From: Dulcicalothrix desertica PCC 7102
GTDB taxonomy: Bacteria > Cyanobacteriota > Cyanobacteriia > Cyanobacteriales > Nostocaceae
NCBI RefSeq assembly: GCF_003991905.1
Contig: NZ_RSCL01000002.1
Span: 49,638 to 113,637 of the forward strand
DNA: 64,000 nucleotides
Reading direction: 5' to 3'
The notes under the pieces were generated by a model. That model had not been told where the DNA came from. It did no database searches and saw only the letters and a list, made by a program, of their open reading frames with translations. The position numbers were made by a program, and so were the translations under genes. Numbering within the stretch: position 1 is the first letter of the stretch; every line of letters begins with the position of its first letter. Positions 54,206 through 62,519 of this stretch are shown piece after piece.

Positions 54206-55030
54206 GTGAGTTACGACAATGTTTGTAAAATACTTGCTGAAAAATATCCACTCGACTTTGCGAAGTGGCTAATATCAAGCAAGGTGCGGAAAGTTGAAGT
54301 GCTAAAAACGGAATTGAGTATTGAGCCAGTGCGCGCGGACTCTGTATCGTTCTTGCAAACCGCAGAACGTATTCTTCATATAGAATTCCAGACCCTACCT
54401 CAATCTAAGCCTCCGATACCTTTCCGACAGTTGGACTATTCCGTTAGACTCAAACGACAGTACGATTTTCCTGTCACACAAGTGGTAATTTTCTTACAAC
54501 CAACAGACGACCCCATCGCTTACACAGACGAGTACAGGGACGAAACTACAGTCCATAAATATCAAGTTATTCGGATGTGGGAGCAAGACCCGGAGCTATT
54601 TCTAAACAGTCAAGCATTATTACCACTGGCGCCTTTAGCAGCAACAAGTTCACCTGAAGTGTTACTGTCGCAAGTTGCCGAGAAGATTGCTACAATTCCA
54701 AATAGAGATGATAGGCAAGACATTGCTGGGTACACACAAGTATTAGCTGGTTTAAAGTTTGACAAAACCGTGATTCGCAATTTATTAAGTGAGGACATCA
54801 TGAAAGAATCAGTAATTTATCAGGATATACTCCAAAAAGGAGAAATGAAAGGCGAAAAAAATGAGGCTTTTCGCTTTTTGAGCCGCCTATTAAACCAAAA
54901 ATTTGGCGCCATCGATTCATCAACACTCGAACGCATTCAACTGTTAACGACTGAGCAACTCGAAACATTAGGAGTAGATTTATTAAATTTCTCAAATATT
55001 TCTGATTTAGAAGCTTGGTTGAATAGATAA
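54206..55030 (+). CDS. Rpn/PD-(D/E)XK nuclease-family protein with DUF4351
   Basis: 274 residues from a GTG start. The N-terminal nuclease-like domain shows D45 ('VRADSVSF') and E60-x-Q62 ('ILHIEFQTL'), then 'FRQLDYSVRLKRQYDFPVTQ', the usual core of the Rpn/transposase-like nuclease group. The C-terminus (about 220-274) is DUF4351: 'FLSRLLNQKFGAIDSSTLER', 'ISDLEAWL'. Family members promote RecA-independent recombination or act in defence; the precise role is uncertain. Its upstream region and tail exist again as broken copies at 55212-55422 and 55698-55858. Confidence 0.82.
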   Translation: MSYDNVCKILAEKYPLDFAKWLISSKVRKVEVLKTELSIEPVRADSVSFLQTAERILHIEFQTLPQSKPPIPFRQLDYSVRLKRQYDFPVTQVVIFLQPTDDPIAYTDEYRDETTVHKYQVIRMWEQDPELFLNSQALLPLAPLAATSSPEVLLSQVAEKIATIPNRDDRQDIAGYTQVLAGLKFDKTVIRNLLSEDIMKESVIYQDILQKGEMKGEKNEAFRFLSRLLNQKFGAIDSSTLERIQLLTTEQLETLGVDLLNFSNISDLEAWLNR

Positions 55031-55061
55031 TCAAGGGTTAAATTTCAATGTTTACATAATT

Positions 55062-55090
55062 AGGTCAGAGATAAGAACTTTGACCTTTTG
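55062..55090 (+). terminator. Terminator after the DUF4351 gene
   Basis: aggtca...tgacctttt hairpin; the same arrangement (aggtcaaag...ctttgacttttttt) follows the broken copy at 55454-55482. Confidence 0.6.
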
Positions 55091-55136
55091 TATAATAGAC
55101 ATCTCCAAAAATTAATAATGCGTTACCTGAAACCCT

Positions 55137-55167
55137 TGTAGAGACGCGATTTAATCGCGTCTCTACA
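55137..55167. repeat. TGTAGAGACGCGA palindrome (31 bp)
   Basis: tgtagagacgcgatt and its inverse around one central base; between the nuclease gene and its pseudogene. Confidence 0.85.
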
Positions 55168-55211
55168 TCCTGCATCGGAGATATCTAATCGTCATTCGCA
55201 TCAAAATAGTG

Positions 55212-55422
55212 GTGGCTCACGATTTATTGAGTTTGTAAAATCCTAGCTGAAAAATATCCACTTGAGTTTTTGAGCCGCCAATTAAATCGAAAATTTGGCG
55301 CCATAGACCCATCAATTCTCGAACGTCTCCAAGGCTTAACAAAAGCGCAACTTGAAGCATTAGGAGAAGATTTTCTAGATTTCTCGGATATTTCGGATTT
55401 AGAGGCTTGCTTCAATAGATAA
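55212..55422 (+). pseudogene. Internally deleted and frameshifted copy of the DUF4351 nuclease gene
   Basis: It starts like its neighbour (gtg-gct-cac-gat against gtg-agt-tac-gac), but four extra bases shift the frame. After the shift it reads 'VCKILAEKYPLEF', then jumps directly to the DUF4351 tail 'LSRQLNRKFGAIDPSILERL', 'FSDISDLEACFNR' and stop. About 200 residues including the whole nuclease core are missing. Sequence divergence from the intact copy (for example DSS to DPS) shows the duplication is not recent. Confidence 0.75.
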
Positions 55423-55453
55423 TCAAGAGTCTAACTTTAAATTGTAGATTCTC

Positions 55454-55482
55454 AGGTCAAAGATAATAGCTTTGACTTTTTT
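55454..55482 (+). terminator. Terminator after the DUF4351 pseudogene
   Basis: aggtcaaag pairs with ctttgactt and is followed by a T run; homologous to the terminator at 55062-55090. Confidence 0.6.
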
Positions 55483-55648
55483 TATGCTTGTATAGGAATC
55501 CGATTTTGACCTAATGTGCAACTGCCCAAATTTACTCAGATATTCGTGAATGGGTAATATCTCAACTTACTACAGATAAACAAAAAAATGTCTAATTTTA
55601 TTATGCTTCAAATAGGCGCCGTTTACATTTTGCTATAGTACCATCATT

Positions 55649-55678
55649 GTGGAGACGCGATACCCAAGCGTCTCTACA
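55649..55678. repeat. TGTGGAGACGC...GCGTCTCTACA hairpin
   Basis: Imperfect member of the TGTAGAGACG family with an eight-base loop. Confidence 0.7.
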
Positions 55679-55697
55679 ATTGCGCTCGACATATTAC

Positions 55698-55930
55698 AAA
55701 TTGTAAATATCAGTGATTAAATACTATCAATATAACCATATAAAAACTTTACAATAAAACAGTAATATTTTATACAATACATATTTATACAGTTAGTTTT
55801 TTAATATATGTTTAAAACACCAGTTAGCACAGCGTATTAATAATGAGCTATGTTATGTGCTTCTACTTTCAAGAGTTTCAAAACTCCAACTATATATCTT
55901 TCTTTACGATTGATGAGGTGGGAATATAAT
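55698..55930 (+). pseudogene. Duplicate of the nuclease gene's upstream region and start
   Basis: 55698-55842 aligns with 54060-54205 (shared attgtaaa, ctttacaataaa, tttatacaatac, ttttttaatatatgtttaa and aacaccag). It runs into atgagctatgtt, equivalent to the GTG start 'SYDNV', then reads 'MSYVMCFYFQEFQNSNYISF' and stops just before the next gene. It may still supply a promoter for the gene at 55929. Confidence 0.6.
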
Positions 55931-56849
55931 GGCTAGATTTCCATATGATGAGTTTGCCAAGGGTTATCTCACAGAACTACTATCATCAATCGGTAATATA
56001 GACTCAAGTCGTAAACTTGCGACTGAGATAAAAGAGATAGATATATATTATACTCTTAACTCTCAAGGGGTTGTTGATGAGCAAAGAAAAGAAGTTCTTG
56101 GATTATTAGGAAGGTTTGCGACTTCTTCAGGAATTTTTGAACCATTCCGCAATGCTGCCACACCAGACGAAATTCGTAGTTATGCCAATAAGTTATTCGA
56201 CATCTTTGCCGACATTAACAGAAAGGCGAAAAACGAAAAAAGAAAAGTTATCCAAACCGAACTACCGCGCTTGTGGGTTTTATCACCTACAGCTTCTAAA
56301 GCTCTGCTCAAAGGGTTTTCGGCTACACTAGATGAAGGGTGGATGCAAGGTGTGTATTTTTGTGGAGAAAACTGGAAAACGGTGATTGTCGTCATACACA
56401 AACTCCCACGCACACCAGAAACGCTATGGCTAAGAGTGCTAGGCAGAGGAAAGGTTTGGGAACAGGCAGTTGCGGAAGTTCAAGCACTTGGCGCCGATAA
56501 CCCTTTGCGTAGCGTCGCAATGAATTTATTAGGTAATTTAAAGGCGACACTCAAAGTCAAACAAGATAGAAATAAGGAGGATGAAAAATATCTTATGCAG
56601 TTATCACCTATTTACGAACGAGATTTAGCAGAAGCTACTGAGCGAGGGTTACAACAAGGAGTACAACAAGGACAATGCATTGTTGTTGAAAACTTGTTGA
56701 CGGCTAGGTTTGGAAGTTTAGACCCAGAGTTAATGGCTATTGTTCAGCCTATTGTTGATTTACCAGCTAGTGAGTACTCAAACCTTTTGCTGCAATTAGC
56801 TAATCTATCGCGCGAGGAGTTATTAGCTAGGTTTAATTCAGGAAATTAA
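55929..56849 (+). CDS. Cyanobacterial Rpn-like / PD-(D/E)XK-family hypothetical protein
   Basis: 306 residues. The segments 'MARFPYDEFAKGYLTELLSS', 'EIKEIDIYYTLNSQG', 'EVLGLLGRFATSSGIFEPFR', 'LPRLWVLSPTASKALLKGF' and 'GVYFCGENWKTVIVVIHKLP' match a widespread cyanobacterial family often annotated as Rpn or flagellar-assembly-H-like. Acidic residues in 'EIKEIDIYY' fit the first catalytic position. The C-terminus ('QGVQQGQCIVVENLLTARFG', 'EELLARF') is a DUF4351-like tail. Good ribosome site (gaggtgggaat-ata-atg). A strong terminator follows. Confidence 0.75.
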   Translation: MARFPYDEFAKGYLTELLSSIGNIDSSRKLATEIKEIDIYYTLNSQGVVDEQRKEVLGLLGRFATSSGIFEPFRNAATPDEIRSYANKLFDIFADINRKAKNEKRKVIQTELPRLWVLSPTASKALLKGFSATLDEGWMQGVYFCGENWKTVIVVIHKLPRTPETLWLRVLGRGKVWEQAVAEVQALGADNPLRSVAMNLLGNLKATLKVKQDRNKEDEKYLMQLSPIYERDLAEATERGLQQGVQQGQCIVVENLLTARFGSLDPELMAIVQPIVDLPASEYSNLLLQLANLSREELLARFNSGN

Positions 56850-56871
56850 TAATTCTTTAATTTATTGTAAA

Positions 56872-56906
56872 GAGCCAGCGAAAGAACTAATAGCTGGCTT
56901 TTTTAC
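56872..56906 (+). terminator. Intrinsic terminator
   Basis: agccagc pairs with gctggct, followed by six T; directly downstream of the gene ending at 56849. Confidence 0.85.
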
Positions 56907-56983
56907 TTTGGTAATACATTTGTTAACCAATTTGAAGGCGCCACTTTCAAGACTTGCTTAAATAGATATTATTAAGTTACTAT

Positions 56984-57865
56984 ATGATAAACTCATTCTC
57001 ATTATATATTGATAGGTCAGATTCGCAACGGCATCTCAATTCACATTGTTTGCTGATTTCTAAATTTCAGCAATTCCTTGAACCATTCAAATTCCCATTG
57101 TTTACTGATAAATTTATAGGAACGCTTCGATATCATGTCTGTAAAATTGGTGGAGCAAGGTCAACTCTTGAAAACCTAGAGGTATACAATAATGCCCCTG
57201 ATTCCTTTTTTATAAACATTGTAGTTAAAGGTTCAGATGGTCTAATTTCTACTTCGTATACGCTGACCGTAAAAGATATATTAGACTTCCCTATAACTAG
57301 TCAAACACTTTTGACCACTGAACGATTAGAAATTAGCCTTTTATTGCCTGGTTCGGAGCCAAAAATCATTGAATTTCTACGCGACCCGGACGTTTTAAAA
57401 ATGAGGGGTATGGGCTATTCGCCAATTGAAAATATTCACTCTATTTACCAAAACCATCACGATTCAGTTTATTGGGATAAGTATTATTTTGTTGTGCGAA
57501 TACGCAAAAGTAGTGAACCAATCGGTTTTATCGGCTTTTACCAACTTGAACGACCTGACTTAATTACCCCTGTTATTAGTCAGGCGCCTTATGAGTCAGT
57601 AAAATTAAGCTATGCTCTGTCAAAAACGTATTGGGGGCAAGGTATTATGTCTGAAGCACTTGCTGTTTGTGTTCCCTGGTTTGTTAAAGGTCAGAATGTG
57701 CGCGAACTGGTAGGATTTGTAGAGGTTAACAACTACGCTTCTCGGCGGATGATGCAAAAACTTGGGCTGCAAGACTATGGACTTTTGGAAGACTCCATGT
57801 CCAAGGCTGACCTAAAAAATACGTATCGATTTGTAGTCTATAAAAAGTCAATCCTAGTTAATTAA
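56984..57865 (+). CDS. GNAT N-acetyltransferase with N-terminal extension
   Basis: 293 residues. Residues about 108-290 are a RimJ/RimL-type GNAT domain: 'TERLEISLLLPGSEPKIIEF', 'EPIGFIGFYQLE', the acetyl-CoA loop 'SKTYWGQGIMSEAL' and 'VGFVEVNNYASRRMMQKLGL'. The first 105 residues are a separate unrecognised part ('LLISKFQQFLEPFKFP', 'TLRYHVCKIGGARS'). GNAT enzymes of this group acetylate N-termini, amino sugars or small molecules. It is separated from the PQQ cluster by a terminator, so functional linkage is doubtful. Confidence 0.82.
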   Translation: MINSFSLYIDRSDSQRHLNSHCLLISKFQQFLEPFKFPLFTDKFIGTLRYHVCKIGGARSTLENLEVYNNAPDSFFINIVVKGSDGLISTSYTLTVKDILDFPITSQTLLTTERLEISLLLPGSEPKIIEFLRDPDVLKMRGMGYSPIENIHSIYQNHHDSVYWDKYYFVVRIRKSSEPIGFIGFYQLERPDLITPVISQAPYESVKLSYALSKTYWGQGIMSEALAVCVPWFVKGQNVRELVGFVEVNNYASRRMMQKLGLQDYGLLEDSMSKADLKNTYRFVVYKKSILVN

Positions 57866-57908
57866 CCTCCCCTCTCCTCGTAGGGTCGGGTCGGGGGAGA
57901 GGTTTTGG
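57864..57908 (+). terminator. Intrinsic terminator between GNAT gene and pqqA
   Basis: aacctcccctctcc pairs with ggggagaggtt around a G/T-rich loop, followed by ttgg; the T run is short. Confidence 0.6.
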
Positions 57909-58010
57909 CTTTCGATGAAAAAATATTCATCTAATGTTAATAAAATTTTTATATTTACATATCACAATAGTTGAAGTGATTGTTTTAATTCATTTTATCT
58001 GGGGGTTAAT

Positions 58011-58196
58011 ATGAGTTTCGATACAAAAAAACAGGGTATAAATACTCAAGGCAATAATTATGCTGCACCTGTTCTGAAAAAGGAGAGTCGTTCAGTTGGT
58101 CAACCAGTTAAACCTACTAAAAACTGGGAAGAACCTGATTTTGATGAGTTTGATTTATGTATGGAAGTAACTGCTTATATTAACCATTGGCAGTAA
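58011..58196 (+). CDS. pqqA: PQQ precursor peptide PqqA (long form)
   Basis: 61 residues, ribosome site gggggttaat before the ATG. The end 'NWEEPDFDEFDLCMEVTAYI' carries the PqqA core: a Trp/Pro/acidic lead and E52-V-T-A-Y56, the Glu and Tyr that PqqE joins and that become the PQQ skeleton. Typical PqqA is only 22-30 residues, so the 35-residue Lys/Gln/Asn-rich N-terminal part is extra leader. It opens the cluster whose next genes are a PQQ dehydrogenase and pqqB-E. A palindrome (58234-58249) after the gene may limit read-through, as is common for pqqA. Confidence 0.88.
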   Translation: MSFDTKKQGINTQGNNYAAPVLKKESRSVGQPVKPTKNWEEPDFDEFDLCMEVTAYINHWQ

Positions 58197-58233
58197 TATT
58201 TTTGAACGGTTTTTAATTGTAAGTTAGAGTTTT

Positions 58234-58249
58234 GGTGGCTTAAGCCACC
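58234..58249 (+). promoter_or_regulatory. Hairpin between pqqA and the dehydrogenase gene
   Basis: Perfect 16-base palindrome ggtggcttaagccacc without a T run; likely a transcript-processing or attenuation hairpin, since precursor peptide is needed in excess over enzymes. Confidence 0.5.
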
Positions 58250-58261
58250 CTACGGAATAAT

Positions 58262-59449
58262 ATGAAACAATATTTTAAAGTGTCTTTGTCTATTGCTTTG
58301 GGAGCGGCAATGATAATGACATCCGGGTGTTCATTTACACAAGCTTCCTCCAGTACAACACAAGTTGCCCAAAATACAGGCACCTCTACCACATCAATAA
58401 AACAGTCAGTTGTACTTGAAGGGTTAGAGCGTCCTTGGAGTATAGCTTGGTTGCCAGATGGTTCTCAGCTAATTACAGAACGTCCAGGGCGCCTAAGAGT
58501 TGTGCGTAATGGTGTACTTGACCCAACCCCTATTACTGGAGTACCCGAAGTATTTGCAGTTAACCAAGGGGGATTAATGGATGTTTCCGTTCATCCCCGC
58601 TTTGCCGAAAACCGTTTCATCTATCTTACTTACTCCCACGGTACTAACGACGCTAACCGAACTCGTATGGCACGCGCGGTCTTTGATGGGAAATCATTAA
58701 AAGATGTAAAAGTTATTTTTGAAGTTAATAAGGCAAAGTCTGGAGGACAACATTTCGGCTCGCGTATTACTTGGTTGCCTGATAATACCATGTTATTAGC
58801 TATAGGCGATGGAGGTAATCCACCTGTACAACTTGAAGGTGAATTGATACGCAAACAAGCGCAAAACCGCAGTAGCCATTTGGGTAAGATATTACGACTT
58901 AATGACGATGGCTCAATTCCTAAAGATAATCCTTTTGTAAATACTGCCAACGCTAACCCAGCTGTATGGAGCTATGGACACCGTAATATCCAAGGACTCA
59001 CATTTGATGCAGCGTCGAAGCGTGTATGGTCAACCGAACATGGTGCTAGGGGAGGAGATGAGCTTAACTTGGTTGAAGCTGGTAAAAACTATGGTTGGCC
59101 TATTGTTACTTTCAGTCGTGAATATTCAGGAGGAGAAATAACGAAAGAGCGTTCTCGTCCAGGTATGGTTGACCCTAAAACTTATTGGACACCTGCTGCG
59201 GCGCCTTCTGGATTAGCATTTTATGATAATAAGCGCGTACCAGATTGGCAAGGTGATTTATTTTCGGGAGAATTAATAGGACAAGGTGTTCGTCATATTA
59301 ATTTAGATGCAAAAGGAAATGTAACAAGCCAAAATTTAATTGATATTGGTCAGCGAGTTCGAGATGTACGTCAAGGTCCCGATGGATTATTATATGTTTT
59401 GACCGATGAGCAAAATGGGCAATTAATCCGTTTGGAACCAGCGAGTTAA
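58262..59449 (+). CDS. PQQ-dependent sugar (aldose) dehydrogenase, lipoprotein
   Basis: 395 residues. A signal peptide with Cys23 ('MIMTSGCSF') suggests a membrane-anchored exported protein. The six-bladed propeller of the soluble aldose/glucose dehydrogenase family (PF07995) is clear: 'LERPWSIAWLPDGSQLITER', 'NQGGLMDVSVHPRF', 'GGQHFGSRITW' (catalytic His in the QH element), 'WSYGHRNIQGLTFD', 'EHGARGGDELNLVEAGKNYG'. It oxidises aldose sugars to lactones with PQQ and Ca2+ outside the cytosol, passing electrons to a carrier. Lying between pqqA and pqqB, it is the likely user of the cofactor made by the cluster. pqqB starts seven bases after its stop. Confidence 0.9.
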   Translation: MKQYFKVSLSIALGAAMIMTSGCSFTQASSSTTQVAQNTGTSTTSIKQSVVLEGLERPWSIAWLPDGSQLITERPGRLRVVRNGVLDPTPITGVPEVFAVNQGGLMDVSVHPRFAENRFIYLTYSHGTNDANRTRMARAVFDGKSLKDVKVIFEVNKAKSGGQHFGSRITWLPDNTMLLAIGDGGNPPVQLEGELIRKQAQNRSSHLGKILRLNDDGSIPKDNPFVNTANANPAVWSYGHRNIQGLTFDAASKRVWSTEHGARGGDELNLVEAGKNYGWPIVTFSREYSGGEITKERSRPGMVDPKTYWTPAAAPSGLAFYDNKRVPDWQGDLFSGELIGQGVRHINLDAKGNVTSQNLIDIGQRVRDVRQGPDGLLYVLTDEQNGQLIRLEPAS

Positions 59450-59456
59450 GTAATAT

Positions 59457-60371
59457 ATGCTAATTAGAATCTTGGGTGCAGCAGCAGGGGGTGGTTATCC
59501 ACAGTGGAACTGTCACTGTAATGGATGTGAGACTGTTCGAGATGGTGGCGCCATACCATTAACTCAGTCTTCTATTGCAGTACAATCTAAAGAAGATGGT
59601 TCTTGGTTTTTGATTAATGCTTCTCCTGATGTACGCCAACAGATAGAGGCAATGCGAGCAGAAGGATGTTTTAACTCACATTCTGGAAATCGTTCACTAC
59701 CTTTTGCTGGTATTTTGCTGACTGATGCAGAAATTGACCATACTACAGGTTTAATTTTATTACGCGAGTCAACGGCGCCACTCAACATTTATTCTACCGC
59801 TACAGTCAAACAAGCATTAACCAGTGGATATGCAATATTATCCACTTTACAAAATTATTGCGGTGTTAAGTGGGCGCCTATAACTCCTGGAGAAATAATA
59901 CAACTTACTGACGAATTAGAAGTTGAAGCTTTTCCTTTATCTACTAAGGCGCCGAAATATATACAATCAACTATACAATCAACAGAAATAGAAGTATGGG
60001 GAATAGGCTTAACAATTCGTGATACAATTACAAATTCAACTTTGACTTATGCTCCTGGTATGGGAAGTATTAATAATGATTTACGGAAAAGATTTGAAAA
60101 CAGTGATTGTATATTAATTGATGGTACTTTTTGGACTAACGATGAATTGCCTAGTTTAGGTATTGGCGCCCGTACAGCACAGCAAATGGGACACTTACCT
60201 TTATCAGGTGATGATGGTAGTTTATCTCAACTAGCTAATATTACTACACGCAAAATTTTTGTTCATATTAATAATACTAACCCAATTCTGATACCTAATT
60301 CACCCGAACGCAAAACTGTAGAGAATACAGGTATCGAAATAGGTTATGACGGCTTAACTATTAAATTATAA
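59457..60371 (+). CDS. pqqB: PQQ biosynthesis protein PqqB
   Basis: 304 residues, normal length. Metallo-beta-lactamase fold with the PqqB-specific N-terminus 'GAAAGGGYPQWNCHCNGCE', whose Cys triplet can bind zinc, and 'LTDAEIDHTTGLILLRE' in place of the canonical HxHxDH. 'SPDVRQQIEA' and 'ILIDGTFWTNDEL' are also typical. PqqB is reported to hydroxylate the tyrosine of the cross-linked Glu-Tyr intermediate. It is almost joined to the dehydrogenase gene upstream. Confidence 0.95.
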   Translation: MLIRILGAAAGGGYPQWNCHCNGCETVRDGGAIPLTQSSIAVQSKEDGSWFLINASPDVRQQIEAMRAEGCFNSHSGNRSLPFAGILLTDAEIDHTTGLILLRESTAPLNIYSTATVKQALTSGYAILSTLQNYCGVKWAPITPGEIIQLTDELEVEAFPLSTKAPKYIQSTIQSTEIEVWGIGLTIRDTITNSTLTYAPGMGSINNDLRKRFENSDCILIDGTFWTNDELPSLGIGARTAQQMGHLPLSGDDGSLSQLANITTRKIFVHINNTNPILIPNSPERKTVENTGIEIGYDGLTIKL

Positions 60372-60383
60372 TTTATAAAATCT

Positions 60384-60417
60384 CCCTAGCCCCCCGAAAT
60401 TCGGGGGTTAGGGGGAA
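60384..60417 (+). repeat. GC-rich hairpin between pqqB and pqqC
   Basis: ctccctagccccccgaa and ttcgggggttaggggg pair over nearly 16 bases. There is no T run, so it is more likely an RNA-stability or mobile palindromic element than a full terminator. Confidence 0.6.
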
Positions 60418-60444
60418 TCAAACCAACTATCCTCTAAAACTACC

Positions 60445-61161
60445 ATGCTTACTATTACAAACCAAATACCTTGGACTGCCGCAGAATTTGAAGCTGAACT
60501 GCGTAAACAACACCACCGTTACCACCATTTACATCCTTTCCATCAGCGAATGAATGCAGGAGAACTTACAAAAGAAGAAGTACAACGCTGGGTAATAAAC
60601 CGCTTTTACTATCAACGTAATATCCCACTTAAAGACGCTGCTATTTTATCAAACTGTCCTGACCATGAAGTCCGGCGCCACTGGATTAGTCGTATTATTG
60701 ACCATGATGGAACAACAGAAGCTACAGGAGGTATCGAAGCTTGGCTAAAATTAGGTGAAGCGGTTGGTTTATGCAAGGAACACCTTTTAAACGACCAAAA
60801 TACTCTACCAGGTGTTCGCTATGCCGTCGATGCGTATGTAAACTTTTGTAAAACTAAACCTTGGATAGAGTCTGTAGCTTCATCGCTAACCGAATTATTT
60901 GGCCCCGATGCGATTCGTACACGTTTGGCAGCATTAGAAAAACACTATTTATGGATTGACCCAAAAGGCTTTGACTATTTTCGCACACGGTTACATCAGG
61001 CGCCTCAAGATGCACGCTATGCTCTAAACTTGGTAATATCTAACTGTCGTACTCGTGACATGCAAGAACGTGCAGTACAAGCATTAATATTTAAATGTGA
61101 CTTGTTGTGGAGTCAATTAGAAGCTATAGAAAGAGGTGAAACACGCCCCATAAATGTTTAA
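60445..61161 (+). CDS. pqqC: Pyrroloquinoline-quinone synthase PqqC
   Basis: 238 residues. All-helical haem-oxygenase-like fold with family hallmarks 'HHRYHHLHPFHQRMNAGELT', 'WVINRFYYQRNIPLKDAAIL', 'WISRIIDHDG' and 'YVNFCKTKPWIESVASSLTE'. It performs the last step: ring closure and eight-electron oxidation of AHQQ to PQQ, using O2 without a metal. pqqD overlaps its last eight bases, so the two are translationally coupled. Confidence 0.96.
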   Translation: MLTITNQIPWTAAEFEAELRKQHHRYHHLHPFHQRMNAGELTKEEVQRWVINRFYYQRNIPLKDAAILSNCPDHEVRRHWISRIIDHDGTTEATGGIEAWLKLGEAVGLCKEHLLNDQNTLPGVRYAVDAYVNFCKTKPWIESVASSLTELFGPDAIRTRLAALEKHYLWIDPKGFDYFRTRLHQAPQDARYALNLVISNCRTRDMQERAVQALIFKCDLLWSQLEAIERGETRPINV

Positions 61162-61444
61162 TTCAATGATTAATCATAATTGCCCACGTTTAGTAAAAGG
61201 CGCCCGTTTATTTTGGGATGATGTAAGACAGCAAAAGTTCCTATTATTTCCCGAAGGAGCTTTAGTATTAAATAACACTTCATGGGATATATTACAATTG
61301 TGTGATGGGCGCCATACTGTTACTGATATTGTTGGTATATTAAGCGCTGAATACTCTCATCCCAATATTGAACCCGATGTATTAAAATTATTAAACAAAA
61401 TTACAGAACGAGGATTTTTATATTATGACCCCTCGTCCATTTAG
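61154..61444 (+). CDS. pqqD: PQQ peptide chaperone PqqD
   Basis: 96 residues with 'CPRLVKGARLFWDDVRQQKF', 'LLFPEGALVLNNTSWDILQL' and 'CDGRHTVTDIVGILSAEY', a classic RiPP-recognition winged helix. It binds PqqA and presents it to PqqE. The start may be the ATG at 61154 (inside pqqC) or at 61166. pqqE begins 20 bases before its stop. Confidence 0.95.
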   Translation: MFNSMINHNCPRLVKGARLFWDDVRQQKFLLFPEGALVLNNTSWDILQLCDGRHTVTDIVGILSAEYSHPNIEPDVLKLLNKITERGFLYYDPSSI

Positions 61445-62519
61445 CTTGGTCGCTGAACTAACTTATCGTTGCCCCTTACAATGTCCTTACTGTTCCAATC
61501 CGTTAAACTGGAGTAGTGATAACTATCGTACCGAACTAGCAACAGAAGATTGGTTACGCATAATTCAACAAGCACGACAACTAGGTGTATTACAGCTTGG
61601 TTTTACAGGAGGAGAACCATTACTGCGAAAAGATTTAGAAATATTAGTAGAAGCAGCAGCAAACTTACGTCTTTATACTACCCTCGTGACCGCAGGTACT
61701 TTATTAACTAAAGAACGTGCTAGTACTTTACATTCTTTAGGACTCGACCATATTCAAATTAGTTTACAAGATAGTCGGCCGCCTGAATCAGATTATATTG
61801 CTGGTACACCTTCTTTTCATCAAAAAATAGCAGCAGCACGTTTAGTGAAAGAGCTTGGTTTTCCTTTAACATTAAATGTAGTACTGCATCGCCAAAATTT
61901 AGATAGAATCGAAGAAATTATTGAATTAGCAGAAACACTACAAGCTGACCGTATAGAACTAGCTAACACTCAATATTACGGTTGGGCACTAAAAAATCGT
62001 GCTGCCTTATTACCAACACGCGAACAATTAGAACATGCAGAGCAAGTAGTAAAAGCGGCTCAACAACGGCGTAAAATTCCAATGGGAATACTTTACGTCA
62101 TACCAGATTACTATGATAAATATCCAAAACCATGCATGGGAGGTTGGGGACAACGTACTTTAATTATTGCTCCCAACGGAGATGGTTTACCTTGCCAAGC
62201 AGCAATGTCAATACCACATTTAACATTTGCAAACGCACGCGAACACTCTTTAGAATATATTTGGTATGACTCTCCTGCAATGAATGCCTATCGTGGCGCC
62301 GCATGGATGCCAGAATTATGTCAAAATTGTGACCGTAAAGAAATTGACTGGGGTGGATGTCGTTGTCAAGCATATCTACTGACTCAAGATTCTACTGCCA
62401 CCGACCCAGTTTGTCATTTATCACCCCAACACTCACAAATACTAGCAATACGTGAACAAGTCTCATCTAATCAACAATCAGACTTTGTTTATCGTGGTAT
62501 GGAGCGTGACGCAAAATAA
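61425..62519 (+). CDS. pqqE: Radical SAM PqqA peptide cyclase PqqE
   Basis: 364 residues. The radical SAM motif C16-P-L-Q-C20-P-Y-C23 near the start binds the SAM-cleaving [4Fe-4S] cluster; 'FTGGEPLL' is the SAM-binding GGE motif. The C-terminal SPASM domain provides further cluster cysteines: 'PKPCMGGWG', 'GLPCQAA', 'CQNCDRKEIDWGGCRC', 'DPVC'. PqqE forms the Glu-Tyr carbon-carbon bond in PqqA. It is the last gene of the cluster; no pqqF protease follows, so another peptidase must trim the product. Confidence 0.96.
   Translation: MTPRPFSLVAELTYRCPLQCPYCSNPLNWSSDNYRTELATEDWLRIIQQARQLGVLQLGFTGGEPLLRKDLEILVEAAANLRLYTTLVTAGTLLTKERASTLHSLGLDHIQISLQDSRPPESDYIAGTPSFHQKIAAARLVKELGFPLTLNVVLHRQNLDRIEEIIELAETLQADRIELANTQYYGWALKNRAALLPTREQLEHAEQVVKAAQQRRKIPMGILYVIPDYYDKYPKPCMGGWGQRTLIIAPNGDGLPCQAAMSIPHLTFANAREHSLEYIWYDSPAMNAYRGAAWMPELCQNCDRKEIDWGGCRCQAYLLTQDSTATDPVCHLSPQHSQILAIREQVSSNQQSDFVYRGMERDAK

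Noticed and set aside
58197..58261. Riboswitch between pqqA and the dehydrogenase gene
   Set aside because: The gap is only 65 bases with one simple palindrome; no aptamer-like set of helices is visible.
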